NCBI GenBank assembly: GCA_023150945.1
Contig: JAKLJX010000026.1
Coordinates: 1 to 37,324, forward strand
Reading direction: 5' to 3'
Source of the DNA: a bacterium
Lineage (GTDB): Bacteria; Zhuqueibacterota; Zhuqueibacteria; Zhuqueibacterales; Zhuqueibacteraceae
DNA: 37,324 nt
The notes below the pieces were generated by a model. The model saw only the letters and a list, made by a program, of their open reading frames with translations, had not been told where the DNA came from and did no database searches. The translations under genes were made by a program, and so were the position numbers. Positions within the stretch are counted from its first letter, which is position 1. Every line of letters begins with the position of its first letter. Of this stretch, positions 13,746 through 21,755 are shown piece after piece.

Positions 13746-15974
13746 ATGGCTGGCAGCTCTCCACGCACCATTTTGCTGATCGATGATGACGCCGCGATGC
13801 ACGACCTCACGCGGGCACATCTCGAAAAATCCGGCTACGCGCTGCTTTCGGCATACGACGCGGCCACGGGCTTGCAGATGATCCTCAAGCAGCGCCCGGA
13901 TTTGGTGTTGCTCGATTTCATGATGCCGGAGATGGACGGTGAAAGCGCCTTCAACGAGCTGACCGGCAATCCGGCCTATCGCGCGGTGCAGGACACGCCC
14001 GTGATCATGCTCACCGCGCGCGGCGGCGACGAGCAGATGAAGACCACCCTGCTCGAACGCGGGGTGAGCGCCTACTTGCAAAAGCCCTTCGGCTTGCGCG
14101 AGCTGACCAACGTCATCGAGAATGTCTTCATCATTCACGACATTCGCCTGCGCAACCAGCAACTGCGCGAGGAAGTCGAGATCACGCGCGATCATCTCGA
14201 GCTGGTCATGCGCACCGCGCCCATCGGCATTTTCTCCACCGACGAAAACGGCGGCCTGCAGCACGTCAATCACGTGCTGGCGCGGCTGCTGGACTTCGAC
14301 AGCCCGAACGAACTGCGCCATGGCCGCGTGGCCGACGACCCGCGGCTGCGCGACACGTTTCTGCGCACCGCCGTCGCGCGCGTGCTCACCGGCAAAAAGC
14401 CCTGGAAAATCCGCTATTTTCATCACCGCAAGCACTCCGAGCGGCGCCGCGTCCTGAACATTCACTGCGTGCCGGTGAGGAAATCCACCGACGAGCTCGA
14501 GGGCGTGGTGGGAATCGTCGAAGACGTCACTGAAACCCACAAGCGCGATGAGCAACTGCAGATGCTCTCCACCATCGGCCTGGCCCTGCAGAGCCTCGTC
14601 GATCTCGACGATTTGCTGCATCTCATTCTCACCAGCACCACCGCCGGGCCGGCGCTCGGGTTCACCCGCGCCATGATCTTTTTGGCCGATTCCTCCGGCC
14701 AGCATCTGGTGGGCAAAATGGGCGTCGGCCCGTTCGATGCCAAGGAGGCGGAGGAGATTTGGAAAACCTTCGAGCGCGAGCATCTCTCGCTGGAAGATTT
14801 CCTGGAGAAATACGGCAAGCGCCGCCCGGCTTCCCCTTCCCGTTTGGATTTGATCGTGCGCGAGCAAATCCTGCCGCTCGGCATTCAAGAGTCGGATTTC
14901 GTCCGGCAGATTCTGCGCAAGCACACCTATCGCGGCCTGCCCGGCCGCAACGATCACCCCAGTTGCCGCAAAGTCTTCCGCGCCTTGCAGCTCGATGATT
15001 TCGTCGCCGTGCCGCTGATTGCCAAGGATCGCCTCAAGGGCGTGGTGCTGGCCGACAACCGCTTCAGCTCGCAACCCATCGAGGCCGACCTGATCTCGTT
15101 GCTCGAGTTGTTTGCCAGCCAGGCGGCACAGGCCATCGAAAAAGCGGACGCCTATCGCCGGCTGGAGCTGGAAAAGCGCAAACTCGAACATGCCTACGAG
15201 CAGTTGCAAGCCACGCATGATCGCCTGGTGCACGCCGAACGCCTGGCGGCGATCGGCAACATGGCGGCGCACGTGGCGCACGAGATCCGCAACCCGCTGG
15301 TCACCATCGGCGGGTTTGCACGCTCCTTGAACCGGCAATTGCAGGAACACGAGTCGGCGCGCCAGATCACCAACGTGATCATGGAAGAGGTCATTCGCCT
15401 GGAAAAGATTCTGGCCAACGTCCTGGATTTCTCCAAGCTGCCCAAACCTTCCCTGCAGCTCGCCGATCTCAATCATTTGATCGAAGAAGTCTGCCGTGTG
15501 TTGCGCGACGAGGCCAGGGAGCGGCAGGTCGAAGTCCGGCGCAACCTGGCGCCCGGCCTGCCCAAGATGTGGATCGATCCGATTCAGATCAATCAACTGC
15601 TGGTCAATCTCTTCCGCAACGGCATTCAAGCGATGAAAGGCGGCGGCGTGCTGGAGCTGCGCACGCTGCTGTGGTCGAAGCGGTTCGCCCGCATCACCGT
15701 GCGCGACACCGGCAGTGGCATTCCGCCGGACATCATCGAGGACATCTTCAAACCTTTCTTCACCACCAAAACTTACGGCACCGGCCTCGGCCTGGCCATT
15801 TGCCGGCAGATCGTCAACGATCACGGTGGTGAAATCTCCGTGCAGTCGGCGCCCGGCAGTGGCACGATCTTCACCATCGATCTGCCGCTGGAGAAGCGGT
15901 CGGCCGCGGAAAAATTCGATGCCGGCTTCGACGCCGAGCCTCCCGCCCTCACGTTTCCCGAGACGCTACCGTGA
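13746..15974 (+). CDS. hybrid sensor histidine kinase (REC-PAS-GAF-HisKA-HATPase)
   Basis: This 742-residue protein is cytoplasmic, with no membrane segment. Residues 8-125 are a response-regulator receiver: acidic pocket Asp13-Asp15, phospho-acceptor Asp57 (LLDFMMPEMDG), Thr90 and Lys113. Residues about 145-265 form a PAS domain (MRTAPIGIFSTDENGGL). Residues about 275-465 form a GAF domain with a ~75-residue insertion. A coiled coil (470-500) precedes the HisKA region with His512 (AHEIRNPL). The HATPase domain has N-box NLFRNGIQAM, G1 DTGSGIP and G2 GTGLGLAI. The N-terminal receiver suggests it is controlled by another kinase in a relay; no partner is adjacent. Its stop overlaps the xseA GTG start. 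No clear ribosome site is seen. Confidence 0.94.
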   Translation: MAGSSPRTILLIDDDAAMHDLTRAHLEKSGYALLSAYDAATGLQMILKQRPDLVLLDFMMPEMDGESAFNELTGNPAYRAVQDTPVIMLTARGGDEQMKTTLLERGVSAYLQKPFGLRELTNVIENVFIIHDIRLRNQQLREEVEITRDHLELVMRTAPIGIFSTDENGGLQHVNHVLARLLDFDSPNELRHGRVADDPRLRDTFLRTAVARVLTGKKPWKIRYFHHRKHSERRRVLNIHCVPVRKSTDELEGVVGIVEDVTETHKRDEQLQMLSTIGLALQSLVDLDDLLHLILTSTTAGPALGFTRAMIFLADSSGQHLVGKMGVGPFDAKEAEEIWKTFEREHLSLEDFLEKYGKRRPASPSRLDLIVREQILPLGIQESDFVRQILRKHTYRGLPGRNDHPSCRKVFRALQLDDFVAVPLIAKDRLKGVVLADNRFSSQPIEADLISLLELFASQAAQAIEKADAYRRLELEKRKLEHAYEQLQATHDRLVHAERLAAIGNMAAHVAHEIRNPLVTIGGFARSLNRQLQEHESARQITNVIMEEVIRLEKILANVLDFSKLPKPSLQLADLNHLIEEVCRVLRDEARERQVEVRRNLAPGLPKMWIDPIQINQLLVNLFRNGIQAMKGGGVLELRTLLWSKRFARITVRDTGSGIPPDIIEDIFKPFFTTKTYGTGLGLAICRQIVNDHGGEISVQSAPGSGTIFTIDLPLEKRSAAEKFDAGFDAEPPALTFPETLP

Positions 15975-17218
15975 ACGCCAGCAAGACAAACACCCCCGCT
16001 CTCTTTGACGAGGCCGCCACCGACCACCTGCTGACGGTTTCCGCGCTGACCGCGGAAATCAAAGCGCTGCTGGAAGATGGTTTGCCGCCCGTCTGGCTGA
16101 CCGGCGAGATTTCCAATTTCAAACATCACACCTCCGGACATTTCTATTTTTCACTGAAAGACAGCGAGGCGCAGATCCCCTGCGTCATGTGGGCGGGCCG
16201 CAATCGCTACCTGCGCTTTGCGCCGCGTGACGGCATGCAGGTGATCATTCAGGGCAAGGTCACCGTCTACGAAAAGCGCGGCTACTATCAGCTCGAGGTC
16301 TGGACCATGCAGCCGGCGGGCGTGGGCGCCTTACAGCTTGCGTTCGAACGTCTCAAGTTGCGCCTGCACGGCGAAGGATTGTTCGAGGCAGACCACAAAG
16401 TGGAGCTGCCCGCGTTTCCCCAGCGCGTGGGCATTGTGACCTCTCCCACCGGCGCGGCGCTGCGTGATCTCGTGAGTGTGTTGCGGCGGCGCTGGCCTCC
16501 CATCGAAATTATTTTGCGGCCGGTGCGGGTGCAGGGCGAAGGCGCGGCGGAAGAAATCGCGCTGGCGCTGCAGGAGTTCAATGCCTATGGCGACGTCGAG
16601 GTGATTATCGTCGGTCGCGGCGGCGGCTCCCTGGAAGATCTCTGGCCCTTCAACGAAGAAATTGTCGCGCGCGCGATCTATGCCAGCGAATTGCCGGTGG
16701 TCTCGGCGGTCGGCCATGAGATCGATTTCAGCATCAGCGATTTTGTGGCCGATTTGCGCGCGCCCACGCCCTCGGCGGCAGCCGAGTTGGTGGTGCCGGA
16801 CGCCGATGAAGTCAGCCGCCGCTTGTGGCAACAATTGCAGCGCGGCCATTTCGCGCTGCAGCGCCAATTGCAGGCGCAGCGTGAACGACTGCGCCGCATC
16901 GCCGCCAGCTATGGCCTGCGCCGGCCGGTTGATCTCATTCACCAGCGCAGCCAGGAGCTCGATGAAAGCCATCGTCAAATGCTGCGCAGCTTCGAACTGC
17001 TGTTGGAGCGTCGCCGGCGCGATCTGGAGACCGCCTACCAGCGTCTGCAGGCTCTGAGTCACGCCAGCATACTCCAGCGCGGCTTTGCGCTGGTTTTCAA
17101 AGAAGAAGACGGCGCACTTGTGCGGCAGGCCGGACAATTGCAGCCCGAAGCAGCCATCCGCATTCAATTTGCCCGCGGCCGCGCACAAGCTCAAGTCCGC
17201 GAGATCTCACCGGAATAA
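15971..17218 (+). CDS. xseA: exodeoxyribonuclease VII large subunit
   Basis: This 415-residue protein has the expected layout. Residues about 20-120 form the OB-fold (LTVSALTAEIKALLEDGLPPVWLTGEI, GHFYFSLKD, GKVTVYEKRGYYQL). The catalytic region follows, with VGIVTSPTGAALRDL, IIVGRGGGSLEDLWPFNEE (GRGGGS at 215-220) and VSAVGHEIDFSISDFVADLRAPTPSAAAE. A long coiled coil (residues about 280-360) follows, ending in the usual GFALV motif. Exonuclease VII degrades single-stranded DNA to oligonucleotides. The GTG start at 15971 overlaps the kinase stop in GTGA. The small subunit gene xseB, often next in line, is absent here. Confidence 0.97.
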   Translation: MNASKTNTPALFDEAATDHLLTVSALTAEIKALLEDGLPPVWLTGEISNFKHHTSGHFYFSLKDSEAQIPCVMWAGRNRYLRFAPRDGMQVIIQGKVTVYEKRGYYQLEVWTMQPAGVGALQLAFERLKLRLHGEGLFEADHKVELPAFPQRVGIVTSPTGAALRDLVSVLRRRWPPIEIILRPVRVQGEGAAEEIALALQEFNAYGDVEVIIVGRGGGSLEDLWPFNEEIVARAIYASELPVVSAVGHEIDFSISDFVADLRAPTPSAAAELVVPDADEVSRRLWQQLQRGHFALQRQLQAQRERLRRIAASYGLRRPVDLIHQRSQELDESHRQMLRSFELLLERRRRDLETAYQRLQALSHASILQRGFALVFKEEDGALVRQAGQLQPEAAIRIQFARGRAQAQVREISPE

Positions 17219-17371
17219 CCCGCCGATTCAATTCCATTGCAAACCGCAAATTGCCGGACTTGCCGGTACGTTCCCAATCAGAAGCTTGATTCTGTGACGT
17301 GATTTCCGGCGCCGGCCGGACGATCTCCTTTGTTAGCACTCGTGAAAACAAAGCACGAAAGGCACCTCCTC

Positions 17372-17809
17372 ATGCGGTACATTTTTTTCCTGCTCGCTGT
17401 GCTTTCGTTGATGGGATGTGGCGGCGCACGCCAGACCGCGACGGTGCCCGAGCTGCAGCCGTGGGTGGGCACGTGGCAAGGCAAGGGCATCCGCGAGAAT
17501 CGCATGGATCCCGTGCGCGATTGGACCCTCACTCTGGAAGTACGCAACAACCGCCTGACCGGCCACTTCCAGGATAACGGCGGTGAAATGGGAAAACAGA
17601 ATCTGAACAAGGTCCGCCTGCAGGACGGCCTGCTCACCTTTCAACTCAATTTCGAATCAGCGCGCGGCCTGCAAGTGACGTATCGTCATGAGGCGCGTCT
17701 GCGCGGAGACAAGATTCTCAGTGTCTTTCAGGGCCGCGAAGGCGGGCGATCTTTTGAAGGCAAATGGGAAGCCGTGAAGATTGCCGAGGGTAATGCCGCG
17801 GCCAATTGA
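17372..17809 (+). CDS. small lipoprotein of unknown function
   Basis: This 145-residue protein begins MRYIFFLLAVLSLMGC, a short signal sequence ending in the lipobox LMGC, so the mature N terminus is a lipidated cysteine. The ATG at 17372 is preferred, with AAAGG at 17358-17362; the frame extends to 17330 but those residues spoil the signal peptide. The mature part is a single strand-rich domain (WVGTWQGKGI, DWTLTLEVRNNRLTGHF, LLTFQLNFE, SFEGKWEAVKI), a pattern like lipocalin-type or extracellular hydrolase-attached barrels. No family is firmly recognised and the neighbours give no clue. Confidence 0.7.
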   Translation: MRYIFFLLAVLSLMGCGGARQTATVPELQPWVGTWQGKGIRENRMDPVRDWTLTLEVRNNRLTGHFQDNGGEMGKQNLNKVRLQDGLLTFQLNFESARGLQVTYRHEARLRGDKILSVFQGREGGRSFEGKWEAVKIAEGNAAAN

Positions 17810-18230
17810 CTTGACGCAGCCGGCCTCTTGCTCGCGGCGCGCAGGAGCACGGCAGGTGGCGTAACTGGCCTGCGCCGGCTGGCCGATCATGCGCCGGACA
17901 ATTCCTCCTTCTCCGCACCTCCCCACTCGTGTGCCGGCGACGGGGTGATTCGTGACGCCTCCCTCCGGCATCCGGCCGGCTCGGTGCAGCCGTGCACGCA
18001 TTGCGGTTGAGTTCAATGCGTGAACTGCAGGCGAACTGTTGGCGGGGAAGCTCTGCAGGTACGTGAGGACTCCCTCCTAATCTTGATTTTTCACCTCACC
18101 ATTTGGCTTTCATCTCTCAAGGGCAATCTCTCAGATGGATTTCGGCACTGGCCTGGCATGGACGCCTGCCAGCCGTGCGATTGAAATGAGCAAACAACGA
18201 TTTTCTGTCTGCAATTTCCGGAGCAATTTG
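17810..18230. other. 421-bp non-coding, GC-rich region with strong hairpins
   Basis: No credible gene lies here. A stem with arms GCGCAGG (17839-17845) and CCTGCGC (17869-17875) is nested in CAGCCG/CGGCTG (17817-17822 and 17876-17881). A second perfect 9-bp hairpin, CACGCATTG/CAATGCGTG, lies at 17995-18022 with a 10-base loop. One or both could terminate the lipoprotein transcript or form a structured leader for the next gene. No known riboswitch or RNA family was recognised on either strand. Confidence 0.45.
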
Positions 18231-21200
18231 ATGAAGGGGAAAGGCGTTCGTGGCGCAATCAGACTCCTGATTCCGTCGCTGTTGGTTGCCGGCCTCTTAT
18301 TGGGCGCCGCGGTCACCGTACCGCTGTTTTATGAAACCACCATCGTCGCCGGCCATGGCCGGGTCGACTCGATTGCCATGTGGGTCGCGCCCACTCCCGC
18401 ACAAAGCATTCTTTACATCACCGACAAAACCAAGAACTATCTCGAAAAACACGATCCCGTCCTCAACAAATTCCTCGGGCGTTTGGGCAGCACCGGCAGC
18501 GGCCCCGGACAGTTGCGCTATCCCAACGGCGTCGATATCGGCTACAACGTGCCGACCGGCAGCGGCGTGCGTGATCTGCTCATCGTCAGTGATCGCGACA
18601 ACAACCGTCTGGCGATTTGGTCGGTGCCGGACGAAACCTACATGGGCAGCGTCACCGAGGCTGGAATGATTGAGCCTTACGGCGTCGCGACCTATTGGGA
18701 CGGCGATCAATTCCAGGTTTTCGTGACCGACAACGGCGGCCCGACCGACGACGTGCTGGTCTTCAATCTCCTGCCCCAGGGCCAGGGCGTGCGGGGCGTG
18801 CTGCAGCAAACCTTCGCGACCCAGACCGTTTTGGAATCGATTACCATCGATCCATATCACCGCCGCATTCTGCTCTGCGATGAGTCGCGCCGTGACGTGA
18901 TGGTGCTCGATCTCTCCGGCAATCTTCTGCAACGATTTGGCCAGGGTTATTTTGTCAAAGAGCCGGAAGGCATCCAGCTCTACGATACCGGCGAGGGCGC
19001 AGGCTATATCTTGGTCTCCGATCAAATCGCCAGTCCGGCGCAGTTCGAAGTGTTCGACCGCCGGACCTTCGCCTGGTTGGGCAATTTCACCGGCTCGACG
19101 CGCGACACCGACGGCATCGAGATCGTGCAGGCAGCGCTGCCCAATCTTCCCAACGGCTCCTTCTTCGCGCAGAATACCGACCGCAATGCCCATTGCTACG
19201 ATTGGGGTGCCATCGCCAGCGCGCTGGGATTGCAGACCGTGATGATCGATTACCGCTTCCGGCCGAAAGCCAGCCTGACCCTCGACCAACCCAACGGCGG
19301 TGAGGCGCTGCCAGTGGATTCCACCTACACCATCACCTGGACCGCGGAGCATAGCTATCTCGCCGACCGGGTGAAGATCGAGTATTCGGGAGACGACGGC
19401 CAAACCTGGCAGGTGCTCGCCGCGCAGACGGAAAACGATGGCCAGTTCCAATGGCCAGTCGAGACCGCGCCCACCTCCATTGCCCGCTTGCGTATTGCTG
19501 ATGCGACTGACGGCCAGCCCAGCGACGAGAGCGATTCGACTTTCAAAATCATCGGCCCGCCGGCGCAAATAAAAGTCACCGGTGGTGATTGCCAGACCGG
19601 CCGGCCGGGCACAACCCTGCCCAACGCTCTGGAGGTCAAAATCACGGACATCAATGGCAATGCCGTAAGCGGTGCAGCCGTCACCTTTCAGATTACCGCC
19701 GGCAACGGCAGTTTGTCCACGACGCAGCCGGTACTCACGGCACTCAATGGCCGCGCGCAAACGCAGCTCACGCTGGGGCCCGAGCACGGCAGCAACTCGG
19801 TGAGCGCGAGCGTAGCCAACTTGGATTCAACCGTGACCTTCGAGGCCTGGGCCGACGTGGAGGAATTCGCGAGCAACGCGGCCTGGCGCAAAATGGCGAG
19901 CGCTGCGAGCGTTACCGGCAACAACCCGCCGGGCCGCGCAATCGATGGCAATGATTGCAGTTTTTGGGCCAGTGGCGCGCTCGCGAGCGGCGACCAAACC
20001 GCCTGGCTGCTGGTCGATTTGGCAGTGCCGCAGCTTATCGACCGCGCGGCGATCAAGTGGGACGGCAATTTCTTTGCGCGCGAATATGCGTTTCAGCTCT
20101 CCAGCGACAGCGCAAACTGGACCACGGTGCACACGCAAGCGGCAGGAATGGGCGGCACCGAACGTTTCGTTTTCCCGGCGGCCATGGCGCGCTATGTACG
20201 CGTCCACCTGACGGAAGCGAGAAAGAACCTCTATCGCATCGATGAGTTGCAAGTCGCGGCGCCGCCGGCGGAGGACTCCACCCTACTGCAATCACCGACC
20301 GGCAGCGAAGCCTGGAAGGTGGATTCGAGCTATGCGATCACCTGGGCCACGGAGTTGATCAATCCGAGCAATCCGGTGAAGGTGGAGTATTCCGCGGACG
20401 CGGGCGGAAGTTGGCAGGTCCTTGCCACCAGCGAGCCGAACACCGGCCTTTATCTTTGGCGGGTGGATGTGGAACCAACTTCCACTGCGATGATCCGCAT
20501 CTCCGACGCCACCGATCGCTACCCCAGCGATATCAGTGACTCGACCTTCAAGATCATCGGCCAACCGGCACAAATAAAGGTCACCGGCGGTGATTGCCAG
20601 AGCGGCCGGTCGGGCGCAACGCTGCCCGCCGCGCTGGAAGTCAAAGTCACGGACCTGAATGGCAATGCGGTGAGTGAGGCTGCAGTGACTTTCACGGTGA
20701 GCAGCGGAGAGGGCACTCTCGCCACCGCGCAGCCGGTGCGCACTGCTCTGAATGGCCGCGCCGCGGCTATTCTTGCTCTCGGCCCGCTGCCGGGTACAAC
20801 TACAGTCCAGGCGCAAGTCACGGGTCTGGATAGCACGGTGATTTTCGCCGCGCGGGCAGACAGCGAGGCCTTTCCGGTGAATTTGGCCTTTGCAAAAACA
20901 GCGACGGCTTCGAGCGCGAGCGGCAGAAATTCGGCGGCGCGCGCGGTTGACGGCAGCGAATGCACGTTCTGGGCGAGCGCCCCGCTCAACGCCCTCGCGC
21001 CAACGCAGTGGCTCATGGTCGATCTGCAAGAGCCGCAAACGCTCACGGGCTTTGCGATCAAGTGGGACGGCAACTACTTTGCGCAGAAGTATGAAATCCA
21101 GTATTCCACTGATCAACAGGAGTGGAAGACGATATTCACGGACCAGGCCGGCTCCGGCGGAACGCTGCGTTTTCAATCGCCGCCGGTGACAGCACAATAC

Positions 21201-21602
21201 GTGCGCATCTACATGACCGAGAATCGCAAGAATTACTACCGCATCGACGAGTTGGAAATTCTCAGCGCCGGCAGCGACAGCCTGGCCAAAGCCCGGCCGG
21301 GCGCGGCGGGCAAAGCGCTGGCGGCCTGGCAGCATCCGCAACAGTTTCTCCTGGAGCAGAATTATCCCAACCCGTTCAACCCTGCGACGACCATCACTTA
21401 CAGCGTGCCGGAGGAAAGTGCGGTGAAGCTGCAAGTCTACAATCTCGCCGGCCAAATCGTTGCGACATTGGTCAATCGCCGCGTGCCGGCCGGCCGGCAT
21501 CAAGCCACCTTTGATGCCGCAGCGCTGCCGACCGGCGTCTATATCGCCGTGCTGCGCGCCGGAGATTTCACGCAGACACGGCGGCTCATCTACATGAAGT
21601 GA
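18231..21602 (+). CDS. secreted phytase-like propeller with duplicated adhesive modules, T9SS tail
   Basis: This 1,123-residue protein starts at 18231 (GGAG at 18220-18223, 7-base spacing), giving a signal peptide at residues about 8-28. Residues about 34-344 form a beta-propeller aligning along its length with the phytase encoded next, but catalytic motifs are altered (VDSIAMWVAP where the neighbour has DADDPAIWIHP). A module of about 330 residues follows twice: a Kre9-like domain (TYTITWTAE; 348-442 and 683-775), a Big_1-type Ig domain (QIKVTGGDCQTG; 443-540 and 779-877), and an F5/8 type C (discoidin) domain (545-677 and 882-1012). The last ~87 residues are a T9SS type A sorting domain (QNYPNPFNP, PTGVYIAVL). 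It is probably cell-surface or released; the propeller may bind a ligand rather than act as an enzyme. Confidence 0.85.
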   Translation: MKGKGVRGAIRLLIPSLLVAGLLLGAAVTVPLFYETTIVAGHGRVDSIAMWVAPTPAQSILYITDKTKNYLEKHDPVLNKFLGRLGSTGSGPGQLRYPNGVDIGYNVPTGSGVRDLLIVSDRDNNRLAIWSVPDETYMGSVTEAGMIEPYGVATYWDGDQFQVFVTDNGGPTDDVLVFNLLPQGQGVRGVLQQTFATQTVLESITIDPYHRRILLCDESRRDVMVLDLSGNLLQRFGQGYFVKEPEGIQLYDTGEGAGYILVSDQIASPAQFEVFDRRTFAWLGNFTGSTRDTDGIEIVQAALPNLPNGSFFAQNTDRNAHCYDWGAIASALGLQTVMIDYRFRPKASLTLDQPNGGEALPVDSTYTITWTAEHSYLADRVKIEYSGDDGQTWQVLAAQTENDGQFQWPVETAPTSIARLRIADATDGQPSDESDSTFKIIGPPAQIKVTGGDCQTGRPGTTLPNALEVKITDINGNAVSGAAVTFQITAGNGSLSTTQPVLTALNGRAQTQLTLGPEHGSNSVSASVANLDSTVTFEAWADVEEFASNAAWRKMASAASVTGNNPPGRAIDGNDCSFWASGALASGDQTAWLLVDLAVPQLIDRAAIKWDGNFFAREYAFQLSSDSANWTTVHTQAAGMGGTERFVFPAAMARYVRVHLTEARKNLYRIDELQVAAPPAEDSTLLQSPTGSEAWKVDSSYAITWATELINPSNPVKVEYSADAGGSWQVLATSEPNTGLYLWRVDVEPTSTAMIRISDATDRYPSDISDSTFKIIGQPAQIKVTGGDCQSGRSGATLPAALEVKVTDLNGNAVSEAAVTFTVSSGEGTLATAQPVRTALNGRAAAILALGPLPGTTTVQAQVTGLDSTVIFAARADSEAFPVNLAFAKTATASSASGRNSAARAVDGSECTFWASAPLNALAPTQWLMVDLQEPQTLTGFAIKWDGNYFAQKYEIQYSTDQQEWKTIFTDQAGSGGTLRFQSPPVTAQYVRIYMTENRKNYYRIDELEILSAGSDSLAKARPGAAGKALAAWQHPQQFLLEQNYPNPFNPATTITYSVPEESAVKLQVYNLAGQIVATLVNRRVPAGRHQATFDAAALPTGVYIAVLRAGDFTQTRRLIYMK

Positions 21603-21755
21603 AGTGCGGGCGGAATCCGCGTCACCGGCAGTGTTGCGCCCACAGCAGAACGGCTCGTTCATATACACCGGCCGGAGACGTGCCTGCAACCAAAATTCGT
21701 GTCAACCGGATTTCGATTTGCCCCGGCTCTCAGAGTTCAAAAAATGGAGGTGGTC

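Noticed and set aside
17219-17371. xseB (exonuclease VII small subunit) after xseA
   Set aside because: The gap is too short, and no frame encodes the expected ~80-residue helical protein.
17657-18016. 119-codon minus-strand frame across the lipoprotein end and intergenic region
   Set aside because: It overlaps a better-supported gene, has no recognisable domain and is rich in Arg/Gly/Ala as expected from random GC-rich sequence.
18330-19260. Plain NHL-repeat propeller
   Set aside because: Segment-by-segment similarity to the phytase domain next door is stronger than to NHL repeats.
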